DNA of 64,000 nt from Litoditis marina (GCA_964036275.1 OZ038439.1:6402169-6466168), one strand, 5' to 3'; positions 33,810 through 45,855 are shown, numbered from the stretch's first letter. A program made the numbers and translations. Notes: a model not told the origin generated them from the sequence alone.

Positions 33810-36800
33810 ATGTCTCTGGAAGCTGTGTTCAGGTTAGTTTGTGCAGTTATTGAGCTATCTCATTAGGTGCGAGTATACACTTAGGGAAATTGGAGTATTA
33901 CCCCCCCCCCCACTGCGGTGAATTCCTTCCCGAACCGACTCTTTCCGAACCAAAACCGAACCGATCTTTCCCGAACTAGTTAATTCGTTCTACAACCGAA
34001 CCAAATTTTGGCCAACAAAGTTGGAACCGAACCAATTCATGTAATTAATGCTGAAAGGGCTTGGTTCAGTTTCATGTCGGTTTGAGTACGCAAACGATCT
34101 GGTTCCTTACCGAACCAACTGGTTCGGGAAGAATCGGTTTGGTTTTGGTTCGGGAAGAGTCGGTTCGGAATAAATTTGCCCCCTACTGCAGTTGCCCCCC
34201 CCCCCCCCACTCGGGTTGGCGGGACAACGTCAATGTTCCCTACAGTAGTTGCACACGGTTGTAACCCTTCACACTAAGATGTTGGAATTTCCAGTTGAAT
34301 GTTTACTTAAATTGTTCACAATTTTCTTGTTGCGACTCTGGAATTTCGCTCTTAATTATTTAACTTACAAAATAGTGACATTCTTCCAACATTCGGTTTC
34401 ATCCAAGGCAACGTTTCAGAAGTTTGCTTGGGATTATTTTACTTTCGCCCCCACTTTTTTTCGGTTTAGCCGAAATAAGTCCTGCGTTATCCATAATAAA
34501 GGATGAAAGTTACATGGCTCCGTTTCAAGCTCATCTCAAGGATCCTTGTATTAATGAAGCCACAGCAAATATCAAAGGTCAAAGGTCAAAGATTAGTTGT
34601 GGTGGCCTTCAACTCAATCTAAATGTTGTATTTCCAGTCATGTCGATTCGCGAAAGACTGATTTCATAGCCCGTCTCCGAGAGGCCGTTTCCATCCAAAG
34701 TGTCTCGTCCGACCCGAAAAGAAGGCCAGATGTCGTCAAAATGGTCGAATGGACCAAAGTGGTATGGGAATGAATTTGAGTCAAACCAAAATCCAAACGG
34801 ACCAAAATATGAAAATGAAAAATGGAAAAACTGGATCATTTTGAACAAAAAGTGGTCTAAAATGGTAGTGAAACGGTTCTTAAAATCTTAATCGTTCTTC
34901 AGTTCTGCCTGTAGAAAATAGTGAAGAAACCTTGAATGGCAGAAAGTCACGGAAAAGGTGTTGCATTGGTCTGTTGTTTTTGTAGTTTGGTCTCGCTGCG
35001 TATAAGTAGTCATTGAAGCTCTGCTGCTGTGTGCGTAGACCAATAACCAACTTTCAATTATTAGTTTGAATAGAGCTGACTTCGACAACGCTGCATGTTG
35101 TAGGGAATGCAACTTATCTGGTTACATTTGGACATAATTGTTTATACTTTCCCATGGAACTATTTGCATTATTCCAGCATTTCGAAAAACTGGGAGCTAA
35201 CTGCGAGCTAGTCCAATTGAATGTGGAGGGCCACAATGATCCTCCTCTCCCACCCGTTTTATTCGGGACTCTTGGCAACGATCCAAAAAAGGAGACGGTT
35301 CTCATCTATGGGCATCTGGATGTACAACCCGCTAAGAAGGTGAGCTCATGGCGCAGGCGGTTAGAAAACAGCCAGGGATCTGAGAGTCGATGGTTCGATC
35401 CCGCTCCATGTATCTATCCTAATTAGGATCATTGCATCCGAATGGTGATTTTCTGATAATTCATTCAAATTTGATGAAAATAATGAAATATTCCAAATCA
35501 CGTTTGAAATTCCACCCCATTCTTGAACATACTGTTCTATTGTCGGAGGGTTTCTAGATAGTACAACTGTGATGTTGACTGTACGAATTTATTACTCAAG
35601 TCAAGCGTGTGATTAAAAAAAAAGACATACTTGGAAATTGATAACCTCAAAAATAAGTTAATGTGTACGTAGCTTCTGAGTTCGTCGATATGTGAATACT
35701 TCTTATTTCAGAGCGATGGCTGGGACTCGGAGCCGTTTGAACTGACTGATGTCGATGGGAAACTGTTCGGCAGAGGATCCAGTGATGACAAGGTGATTTT
35801 GGGGTCTAATCTTTATTGTAGTTTGTAGTTCAATATACGTCCTAATTCACGTACAAAAGCATTGGGACCACATTAGAAACTCAATGAGCTTGAACAACAT
35901 TCGGAAAGATAAGTTTCAAGATGCTGCAACATGAGTATCTGAGTGTTAGAAAAAAGTTAACCAGGACTGAAAAGGTACTGCTAGTCCGACGCTTGAGTAT
36001 ATTCTTGTTCTTCTGTGTAGAGTTGATACTGATAAGTCAATGACACTATTCGAGTCTATTCTAGGGTCCGGTGGTTGGATGGATCAATGCCATTGAGAGT
36101 ATGCAGGCATGTTCGATGGAGATGCCCGTCAATGTCAAGGTAAGACCCTAATTTCACGTAGATTCCACGTAAAATGTTGGTTTTCATTGAAAATGTTGCC
36201 GTATTAGTAGTGGAACATTGCTGAACTGATCATTATCGCCCAAACTCTAGGAAGTACTTTATATATCATAGTTTTCGCTGTGTGACATTTACCAAACTAC
36301 CAAACTACCCGGAACACTTTGAAAAACACTTTAACTGTTTTTGAAATGGCCAACACAAAACGTCGAAAATGTATTATTCAAAATAGTAGAGACAAACTTT
36401 TTATCGCAAGTTGTGTTTATATGAATTTACAAACTTTTCTCAGTTCGTGCTGGAGGGAATGGAAGAAAGTGGTTCAGTTGGTTTGGAAGAACTTCTCACG
36501 AAAAGAAAGGAATTCCTTTCCAACGTGCAATACGTGTGCATTTCCGACAACTATTGGCTGGGCACCAAGAAACCCTGTTTGACCTACGGAACGAGGTATG
36601 TTTTCAATACTTTCCTGTTTTTTTTTCTGGTTATTTTTTCTAGTTTATTAATAACTGATAAACCACATTTTTTGAAAATCCATCAAACTGGGTACTGTTT
36701 TTGAGAATGGTGACACTAAGCATTGCTGAGAAATGTGTTCAAACTGAGCTTTGAATTGAAATTTTTTGCTGTAATTGTCGTGTATTGTTGCACTTATTCG

Positions 36801-39370
36801 TGCACGTGGTCCAAAACTTTGCGAGGTTCCATACAAACTATCTCGCAGTAATAATAGTTTTTTTTCGAGATCTTGCGAACCAAGATGGTGGAAGTAGACC
36901 GTTAGGGTCGTTCTAGGTTGATCTCTACACAAAAAAATTGATCTGATTTGAACTAGATCAAACTACAAAATCAACATGATAGAATAGAGCATACTATATC
37001 GTAAAGGCTCGCAAACGTTTGATAGATATCGCGTTTCCCAGATGTATCTGTTATTTTCTGCTGGCAGTAACAAACAAAATTGAATCTTTTTCAAAAATAA
37101 GAATAGTTGATATTGATTGTTCCAGAGGTATCTGTTACTTCCTCGTCGAGGTGTCTCGTCCCACCGCCGATCTTCATTCCGGTATTCACGGGGGAGTTGT
37201 CCACGAGCCGATGACCGACCTTCTTTGGCTGCTGGGTCAATTGAATGACATCGAGGGCAATCCCAATATCCCCGGGTTGGAGGAGATGACCCGACCTTTG
37301 ACCTCCGAGGAGAGACAACTCTATGAGAATATAGACTTTGACGTCAATCAGTACATGTGGGTTGTCGGTTCATTTAGTTACATGCAAACATGTGGGATAC
37401 ATAATACAAACAAAATCAATAAAAATTGAACAAAATTTGAAGAATGCCCACACAAGAAATTGAATAAGCATTGTAAGAAAACACCACACCATAGGATAGG
37501 CGAACTGTTAAGATTTAAAACTCCAATAGGTTTATGTATATTGAAGCTAGTCACGATTAGCGACATAGTAGTTTTCCGAAAATTGTTTTTGAGAGCCGCT
37601 AGAGAGCTCGAAGGAGTTTTGTTTTCTGCAGGTATCTTTGTATTTGAGAAGTTTATGTTAGGCTCTCTGATCAGACTACAACTAAAATCGGGTCCAATTT
37701 GATAAATCAGTGTTCAGTGAGTCAACCGGAGCCGCTCTTCGCTACTCGAACAAAGTGGATATTCTGATGCACCGCGCGAGATACGCGTCTCTCTCTGTAC
37801 ACGGAATAGAGGGAGCATTCAGTGACAACGGGGCTAAGACGGTGAGAGCAAAGATCAAACTACCGACTACAGTTGCTGAGAAGCACATTATCTAATTGAT
37901 GTTTGAATGTTTCATGTTCCATGTTTCACTCTTCAATCTTCAAAAATCAATCAATCAAAGTTTCAATCTAATGTTTCATTCATCTCGTTCCTTTAAGTTA
38001 AACGGAGACGCAAACCTAACAAGTTGAACATGTCTGTTTTCGTAGTTCACCAAGTGAAAAAACATTTTTATATACGTTGGACTATAAAATCACTTCCATT
38101 GTATGATTTCGCAGTGGAATATTCTCGTTGATAGATAGATATGAGAAAAACACCCATTAAAACAGAAAATAGGTGAAAATACATTCATGTTTTCAGGTGA
38201 TTCCGTCAAAAATAACCGGGAAGTTCAGTATCCGTATCGTTCCGGACATGAAGCCGGAAGCCGTGAACCAACTGGTGGAGAAACACTTGAACAAGATTTG
38301 GAAGGAAAAGCGATCGCCCAACATATTGAAGTGCGTCTGATCAAGTGTTGTTCAAGGTGTTCTTCTGTAGTGTGATCTGGCAACACGGAGAAATTCGCAT
38401 TTGCATATGACTTAAAGGGACCGTTCCGCTTTAATTTGGAGGTTTGAGCTGATCAGTCGATACTGTAAACATTAAAAAACCACAGTCATTGATCTAGGTG
38501 TCAAATTCCTGTCTTGCTCCGTGTTCTCAAAAATGCGGCGCGACCACGTGCACGTACATACACCGCCGAGTTCACCTACGTACAAAATTTTCAAAATGTC
38601 TCTAAAAATACAACACCATATTCAAAACATGGCCAGAGTTACCGCAATCAGAGCTGTGGAGGAAGATTTGTAGATATCATGAAAACAACAAGGCAGTGAA
38701 AGATTAAGGATTGCTGCATTATTGGTAGGTGACGATTAAACTAAACGAATTAAGCTAGAACTTATAACTCAAGTTAAAAAAATTTCATGGAGTTCAATAT
38801 GTCACTATGGACAATTTATATAAATATACTGTTTTTGTGGAAACTTGGAGAAATTCCGTTCATTCAGTTCTCCATAGGAGACAGCCGCTCAATGTGTTAA
38901 AGCTAAATCGACCCGCTCGCGTTACAGTAACCCAAATCTTGTTGGCTTTCATTTTGCTCCAGTGTTTTTTTGCATTTTCTGTGTTTCACGTGTCAAACTT
39001 CAATCTCAAAACAGAATAAATGACTTTCGTTTTTCAAAAATTACTCACATTGTACATTATAGATGTACGGCCCCTTTAACTAGCTCACCCTACAAACACA
39101 TTGCGTTTACTGGTGGTAAAAGAATACACAATTAGAATGGGGGAGACTCATCAGAGTTTGTGCAGAAGTTCAAATTTTCCAAGTTTACTAACCCGTCACA
39201 AAATTCGAACCTTTGTTTGTAGTTTGAGTCTTTCTCGGCTTGATAAAATAATCAATTTCTATTAGGATATTTTTCCAGAGTCGGCGGTGTGCATTCCGGA
39301 AAAACGTGGCTGACTGACCCGAAGGGACCGAACTTCCGGGCAGCCCATGCTGCCATCAAGAGAGGTAGGG

Positions 39371-39431
<61 letters not shown>

Positions 39432-40098
39432 AGAGAGGGGAGAGAGAGCGAGAGAGGAAAAGAGGAAGAGGGGGAGGAAGATCACATGATTTCAGAATTT
39501 TTTTCCAGTCTATGGAATGGACCCTGACTATACCAGAGAAGGAGGTTCGATTCCCATCACAATCACTCTCGAGGTATCGCGGGTCATTTTTTCAAATGAG
39601 TGTATGGGAGTATGGGTTATCACGAAAGTTTCCTTTTTTTGTGAACAAGTTGTGACCTGTGGTTTTTATACTTAAAACTAATTTTCCAGTACTATAACTT
39701 TGCTCTATTGATTGTTTCTATAATGTTCGCACCAGACAAACTTGATCTCACACTTCGTCTTACTATTTGCTGCAAAACTGAAGATGTATCTACTTTCAAG
39801 GACGATACCCTATAAAACACACGTATTGATTTTTCTAGGAACGGACGGGTGTTTGCTACTCCCTATTAGACTATTTACTTCAAAACTACAATAATTAAAC
39901 TGTTTTGAAATAAGATTCAATATAAAACATACGTATCGATTATTCCAGGAACTGACGGGCGTTTCCACCCTGCTCCTTCCAATCGGCGCCTCAGATGACA
40001 ACCCGCACGCACAGAATGAGAAAATCGATACCAGAAACTACATTGAGGGCACCAAGTTATTGGCAGCCTATCTGGTGGAATTGGGCAAACTACAGTAG
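33810..40098 (+). CDS. pes-9: Cytosolic non-specific dipeptidase (CNDP, M20 family)
   Basis: Twelve exons: 33810-33832, 34638-34761, 35178-35339, 35712-35792, 36065-36139, 36444-36595, 37126-37356, 37718-37841, 38197-38330, 39279-39364, 39509-39573 and 39949-40098. All phases close, giving 468 aa, against about 475 for vertebrate CNDP2. It is a metal-dependent peptidase that splits dipeptides in the cytosol. The expected metal and catalytic residues are all present: His95 (YGHLDVQP), Asp128 (GSSDDK), Glu162/163 (EGMEESGS), Asp190 (CISDNYWL) and His439 (NPHAQNEK). The lid domain includes DLHSGIHGG and ILMHRARY. There is no signal peptide. AATAAA is at 40157-40162. C. elegans has two CNDP genes; the assignment to pes-9 rather than the other is inference. 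Confidence 0.9.
33898..34230. repeat. G/C-tract repeat copy 5 with nested CCGAACC fold-back
   Basis: C runs at 33901-33910 and 34195-34208 flank a fold-back (about 33929-34171). In it, CCCGAACCGACTCTTTCCGAACCAAAACCGAACC is mirrored by GGTTTGGTTTTGGTTCGGGAAGAGTCGG. It sits in the first intron of the dipeptidase gene. Confidence 0.65.
35340..35415 (+). repeat. tRNA-like segment abutting a splice donor
   Basis: Directly from the GT of the donor at 35340 the sequence reads GTGAGCTCATGGCGCAGGCGGTTAG (A-box) ... GGTTCGATCCC (B-box) ... GCTCC, which has the spacing of a tRNA. The stems are imperfect, so it is probably a tRNA-derived insertion rather than a working tRNA gene. Confidence 0.4.
37010..37070 (+). 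repeat. Degenerate echo of the exon-7 splice acceptor (dipeptidase gene)
   Basis: TTGATAGATATCGCGTTTCCCAGATGTATCTGTTATTTTCTGCTGGCAG resembles the true junction about 95 bases downstream, TTGATATTGATTGTTCCAGAGGTATCTGTTACTTCCTCGTCGAGG. Translated, [10 protein letters not shown] echoes [10 protein letters not shown]. Confidence 0.55.
38729..38925 (+). repeat. Dispersed repeat family A, copy 2
   Basis: GTGACGATTAAACT ... TATAACTCAAGTTAA ... GGAGTTCAATATGTCAC ... AATTTATATAAATATACTG ... GAGACAGCCGCTCAATGT, in a dipeptidase intron. It matches 43837-43995 best. Confidence 0.65.
39379..39460. repeat. (GA)n microsatellite
   Basis: About 21 GA units in a row from 39379, followed by an impure GA/GGGA tract, immediately after the donor at 39364 in the dipeptidase gene. 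Confidence 0.9.
39809..39870 (+). repeat. Degenerate echo of the exon-12 splice acceptor (dipeptidase gene)
   Basis: CCTATAAAACACACGTATTGATTTTTCTAGGAACGGACGGGTGTTTGCTACTCC closely resembles the true junction at 39920-39985, ATATAAAACATACGTATCGATTATTCCAGGAACTGACGGGCGTTTCCACCC. The copy has an in-frame stop shortly after (CCC TAT TAG). Confidence 0.7.
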
Positions 40099-40550
40099 GA
40101 CACGCGACGCCCAATCGATATTCTGTTTCACGCGAATGTTTGGTAGATTTCATGCAAATAAACAGTATTGGTTAGAATAGATTACAAACACAAAACATTG
40201 GGCTATAGACAACAACACAGGTTTTGGAAGAAGTACTACTCAATTTGTAGCCAAATCCATCACTTTTCTCCATCAGACATAGGAGAAAATTTTCATTCAC
40301 AATGTTGCCATGCCAAACTGAAAGTCACCGGATTGATTACTTATTACGAAATGCGAGGCGAGTTGATGATTCGTTCACGCTTCACGGACGAGAGAATGTG
40401 TAGATCAGAGACACGCAGGAGCGCAGAGTGATGTACAGAGCTCGCCAAAATGATATAGCTCCATCTCGGTTTGATAGTCTCATTACTATAGGGATTCAAT
40501 GCGTAACGATAGCAGGAGCCGCGAAATACTCTCAACACTCAATTCTTTTA

Positions 40551-40674
40551 TTAAAGCAGGACGATTCTGTGGACCAATCCCGTGTCATCGGTCTTTTAAA
40601 CTGCAATGGAGAAATGTATTGCAGTTTAAAGGACTGAAGCGTTGCAAATGGACCACATAATTGTTCTTCTTTAA
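40551..40674. mobile_element. Palindromic MITE family C, copy 1
   Basis: TTAAAGCAGGACGATTCTGTGGACCAATCCCGTGTCA ... TTGCAGTTTAAAGGACTGAAGCG ... TGGACCACATAATTGTTCTTCTTTAA. The ends are inverted copies and the centre is a TTTAAACTGCAAT / ATTGCAGTTTAAA palindrome. Other copies are at 47844-47967 and 62991-63102. Confidence 0.8.
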
Positions 40675-41175
40675 ACTGTAAAATTGATAGGGGAAAATCT
40701 CACACACTCTTAATCACCAAATACTCTTAAAAAATTACCAAATACTTCTGAAAAATGGAAAACCGTTCCAAATTTCCTGAAATCAAGAACACCTGGCTCC
40801 AGGAAACAGATTTCTCTAACAGGTCTGTTCCTGAGAAGTTTTCATAAAAATTTTACGTCGATTCAGTTTTCACACGTTCCCCAAAGTGCGTTTTTGCGAT
40901 GAAAACTGTTCATTTCTACTAATGTCGGCGCTTAGGACGGTTTACAATACACTTCATCTATCTGCGAGTGTCAGTTTCTTCCATAAATTTCTTGGTATTT
41001 TCCTTTCCCTTCACCTGTTTCTGATTATTGCCATCAGTGACATATGTAATCGGAGTTGTAGTCTGAAGTTGAAGTAAAGCTTATTTCCAGCCTTTTTACA
41101 CTAAAATTTGTCTTTGAACCATAAAACCGACCTAGCTAGTTGACTTTTTTTTTGTTTAATCATTGATGTTTTCAG

Positions 41176-44100
41176 ATTATATCACTGTTAAACCTAGCAA
41201 TCATCCTAATTAAACATGAAAATATCGATCAAATAATGGTGAGTCAATTAAATCGAAGTTCTATGTTTTCTCTCAATGATAGTCTAGACTAGTATGAGGG
41301 TCAGCGGTATAACTCGAAACGTAACTAATAATGTAACTTTTATAGATAGTATATAGTAATGTGTGTTCATTTGTTCATTTGTGTGATAACTTCTAGTTAG
41401 CTTTGTTTTAGTTGACCTATTTCTGTTACAACAATCTATTTCCTACTTTAGGATACCGCGAGTAGGAGCAAGTTGTTATGGTATCTCCAGCAATGTAATC
41501 TGATTACAGAAGGAACTGTGAAAAATTTCTCACCATTCGAAAAACCTAAAATCTGTTTTCAACAATTATTTGCAGTACATGATGAGTCTGATCACGGCTA
41601 CATCGGCCATGCTGGTGTGTCTCGGAATTTGTGTTTTGTTTTTCGTCAGTGGCAGGGCCAGTCCGAAATTGGTCAGCTTTTTCACACTTTTGTCCCCGTG
41701 AACCGATAATATCAGTGTTGTTTCTTTACAGAAATGGATTTGAAATTGCAATATAGTTTGTGTTTTCTGATATAGAGTGTGTTACAGGTTTTGTTAAGTT
41801 TCAGAAACCGAGAAGGATGAACTCATTGATTCATGTATCCTCTACCAACTATTGCAAGAAAAACATAAAATCATCTCTGAAAGAAAGTTTTTGTCAGTGA
41901 ATTGTTTCGCAGAAACTTTTTGAATTGATTAAAAATTATAGGAATCTCCATGCAACAAATGAACATAATTTTAACATTTACAATTATGGGTTTTCCAGGC
42001 GCTCAACCTCTCTATTGTCCACCTCTTTCTATCTGCTGTTTCTGTTATTTTACTCGGAATAAGTTTGGGAGAAGAATTTCCAGAGGGGAAAAATCTGGCT
42101 GTTTTCATGTCATCTGTGGTTTGTGCACTTGGGAAAATTGAAGTATCGCCCCCCCCCCCCACTTCAGTTCAGTCCCCCCCCCCCCGTAGCACTTCAACCC
42201 CCTACCCAAGCTAAAACCTGAAAATCTAGGAGAGGGGGGGGGTCAAAATTCAACTTCGACATTTACTATTTACCCCCCACTTGGGTCGGCGGGGGGTAGA
42301 ACTTCAATGGTGGGGGGTCAAACTTCAACGAGTGGGGGGCTGAACTTCAATACCGGAAATGTTTACTTCTTACCCCCCACCCTCAAACTTTTGTATTGCA
42401 GGTGATAAATTGAATTATAACCCCCCCGGTGGGGGGGGTCAAACTACAATTCCCCAAACGCAATACAAATTCAGAAAGGTGGGGGGTAAAAAGTTAATGT
42501 TCCCGTGCACTTTTTTAAAATCCTAAATGATAGTAACGAGAAGAGCTCGAATGCAAATTAGATTATATTTTATTGAACTCAACGCCAAAACAAGCGGCAA
42601 GACTTTTCTCCTTTCCTTTCCAGAATGCTGCTTTCATGTGAAACACACCCTCATACCGTACAATGAATAGCACGTTCCGTTGTTTTATTTTGTTCAACTT
42701 GGTTTGGGTTACATTACTTCCACTACAATGAAGGTTTCAGGTTCTTTGTGGATTAGCAGCTTCGATTCTGTTGATCGCACATCGTTACATTGTGAGACAG
42801 AAACGACTGAAATCGGACGAAGGTACGGAAATTAACTTTTGGAAATCCTGTTTCTATTGAACACTTGTGCTCAACAAGGCAAAGCCAAGTTCATATAGAT
42901 TTCGCTTCAAAACCCCGGTCGAAGATTCAGTTGAACTTCACATTGTGCTCAAGAGTTTTATTTGTGTTTAACTCTCAGAATACATACTCATATTATTATT
43001 AAACATAACATTGACGAACACCAGAAACCAAGGAATGTCATGGAGCTGGTGTATTGAAACACAGTCAACTTTTTATAATCATAAAATCGTTTCTCTCCCA
43101 TTCTCCCCAATTTCAGGCACCACCACAACAGAAACCGAGGAGCGGGGAGGCGGAGGGGGGATAACCCTGACAACCCGGTCCCGGACCCCCTCCAACTTCA
43201 TGAGCACCACCAGTCCCACTACAGGGAGATCTAGGGCCACCACCCCGTCACCTGGCACGAGTCAGTGTATATATGTTTTTACATATAGAACTGACAATTA
43301 CATATTGAACCACTTCCTTACCTGTCGAGAGTTGGTTATCTATATTTACACAATAAGTTTTCAAAATATTTTATCATTTGAATATTGAACCATTTTGGCA
43401 CTACATCATTTCGTTTATATAGAAGCACTCGCTCTCTTGTGAAGAGTTAGTACTCAATCAATTGCCTAGTGTAATATTCTAATAAACATTATTGAAAATT
43501 GCTGGGACAGTAAAAACTGATCCCAAATTGGTATTCTAGGTTCTTTCTCTCTTCTCAAAAGTCTATCTATTCTCAATTATAGCCCACTACTTTAAAAAGA
43601 GTGGGGAGGAGGCGATAGTATAATGGTACTCAGTTACCTCATTCTCTTCAGAATGTCCCAAAATCCGTCGTTCTCTGCCGAAAGTCCCAGTTTCGAGTGA
43701 CATGGACGATATTGGCCAACTACACAAACACGTTCCGATGGAAGACGGTTACGAGGAGTTCAATCCCGAGCAGGCTCCGGTCAGAATCAGTCCCGAATGC
43801 GGGCATCGGAAATATGATACTCACATGATGAATGAGGGACGATTAAGCTACAGCGTATAACTCAAGTTAGAACATCACCGTGAAGTTCAAAGTGTAACGA
43901 TAGAGTTTATATAAACAAACTGTGCAAATTCGAAGAAAATCCATTGATACAGTTTTCGATAGAGGACAGCCGCTGAATGTATTTAACTCAATTGTCACTC
44001 ACTAATATGATTACTCAGCGTGAACAACATACTTAACGATTGTTGTTCACAAAAATTATGTATCTAGAACTCAATTGATAATCATTTCAATTTTTTCAGG

Positions 44101-45855
44101 CAAGAAAAGCCCAGAGCAACGAGAGAGTGAAAAGCAAGACGGGAAAAGCGAAAAGGACGTGGGTTATATTATATATCTGTACTGTTGCTGACTACACTTA
44201 TAACAAAACTGTGAGCTTAATGAAGGACTATTTCACGATATTATTAGTATCATTAAAAAGTAAAGTGAGACTTCTTAATTAACATTAAAAACGGCATAGT
44301 TTAGCAAGTTAAATACACTGAATACCTTGATTTCTTGCCACAAAAATATTATTTTGAACAAAATATGCTTATTTTCAGTCGAAGGCACGACCCTGGCAGT
44401 GATTCTTCAGAATACGAAAAGGTGGAAACTGAGGAGATCGGAGAAGTTCGCGACTTTTCCAGAAGAAGTTCAAAAACGTGCGGAACATTTTGTTGGAAGT
44501 TGCAAGTAGATTCACCAGTTGTACCTAAACAATTCGTTTCACTGCCAGCTGCAATGCGGGCAACTTGAATTCTAAATTAACTATGTTTCAGTTTGGTAAT
44601 GAGAAAACTGAAACTGAGAAACGATTGATCTCAAAGACACCGGGAATTTCCATTGAACTTTTATTGTTTTTTTTTCTGGAGTACGTAGGGATATCCCGAA
44701 CTGGACCTTCCAGCCTGCGTCTCTCGTACTCCACATTCTCTCGCAGTACTTGATTGCGGTGTACGGTGTAAAACAATAATAGTGTGTCGTGACCAACTTT
44801 TGGGATATTTTAACATAGCGCCTTTGATTGGTTTACCTTGAACATCCAGGTCCAGGACCGGCACATGTCTCTTGTCCGATACTCATCGACTTTCGGACAC
44901 CCAACCATTGAGTGACGACGGATGCAAACCCAACAAAAGAAACAGCAAAGAGACGGTTGGTTTTGTTATCTTGGTTGTTCTTTTGTTCATCTGACTTTTC
45001 GAGTTTTGAGCAGGGTAGAATATGGTATTCACGATCTGTCGTTGTGGTCCAAAATAGATAGAAGAACTGGTACACTTTCTTGTAATACCTTTTTGTAGTA
45101 TCAAATAATCTATCTGTTGATTTCAAGAAGCTATTTCCGCTATATATGTTGCAGTTTTAATTGAGAAACATCTGGTATGAACTCGCTATTGAATATTCAA
45201 TAAAGGTGCTATCTAATATTCTACAAACAAACACATATTGTTATAAAGTGCATCAATCGATTTATCTAATTTTCATTTTATTAATTCCATCCAGTTTCAG
45301 CTAGGAAAGACGAAGAGCCATGTTTACGTAAATCATCACAAAAACACGGCTCACGGGAGAAAACGCAGGGAACATCATCCTCATGTTGGTCTACAAACTT
45401 TTCGTGAAAATTTTATAGAAAATTTTCTTTTCAACCTCTTAATTTACCTATTTGGAGTGCCACACATTATGTGGAAACTCTGAAACCCCTTGGTAATAAA
45501 AGTGATTTCGCTAATAACCGATTGTATGGTTATGTGAAGTACTGTGTTCCAACACTAAACTATAACAATGCTCTGAATATGTTTTCATATATTTCTGTAG
45601 ATAGTTCAGGCCCAGACAATACGTGTTGAATAGTTTTGCTGTGTTTTTAGTCTGCTGCCGCTGCGTGGAAATCTTGAGTCCACTCCAAATTATGGCATGC
45701 ATCAGACTACAAACTACAGAACTGAAAGAACCATTTTCCAGGATGATTATCCCTCCGCCCGTCCGATAGTTTCCACTGATTTCGTTGGTCTGAAACCGGC
45801 CGCCCGAAAATCGAAAGAAAAGGAAGAAGCACAGAAAACAGCAATGATGTTTTAG
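41176..45855 (+). CDS. Unrecognised multipass membrane protein with long hydrophilic tail
   Basis: Exons: 41176-41238, 41576-41671, 41999-42118, 42741-42822, 43117-43260, 43652-43779, 44100-44158, 44379-44505, 45301-45384 and 45742-45855. All phases match, giving 338 residues. The first exon was not found; a possible ATG with donor ACG|GTTTAC at 40922-40939 would fit phase. The hydrophobic segments are IISLLNLAIILI, ITATSAMLVCLGICVLFFVSG, LSIVHLFLSAVSVILLGIS and AVFMSSVVLCGLAASILLIA. They are followed by a basic stop (RQKRLKSD) and a tail of about 210 residues with Thr/Ser/Gly-rich, basic and acidic patches. AATAAA is at 45860-45865. The overall layout suggests a four-pass protein with the tail in the cytoplasm, but I cannot assign a family. 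Confidence 0.75.
42140..42512. repeat. G/C-tract repeat, copy 6 (longest)
   Basis: More than ten runs of 5-12 C or G alternate with ACTTCAA, TCAAACTACAATTCCCC and ATACAAATTCAGAAAGGTGGGG. The block fills much of the intron between 42118 and 42741. Confidence 0.75.
43837..43995 (+). repeat. Dispersed repeat family A, copy 3
   Basis: GACGATTAAGCTAC ... TATAACTCAAGTTAGAACATCA ... AGTTCAAAGTGTAACGATAGAGTTTATATAAACAAACTG ... GAGGACAGCCGCTGAATGT, in an intron of the membrane-protein gene. Confidence 0.65.

Noticed and set aside
40886..41077. Hydrophobic frame FLGIFLSLHLFLIIAI as first exon of the membrane-protein gene
   Set aside because: None of its GT donors gives phase 0 with the exon at 41176 except a very early weak one, so it was not included in the model.
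44800..45126. Exon-like segment with ACATCCAG and frame VQDRHMSLVRYSSTFGHP
   Set aside because: It hits TGA with no donor, and skipping it lets exon 44379-44505 join 45301-45384 in phase 0.
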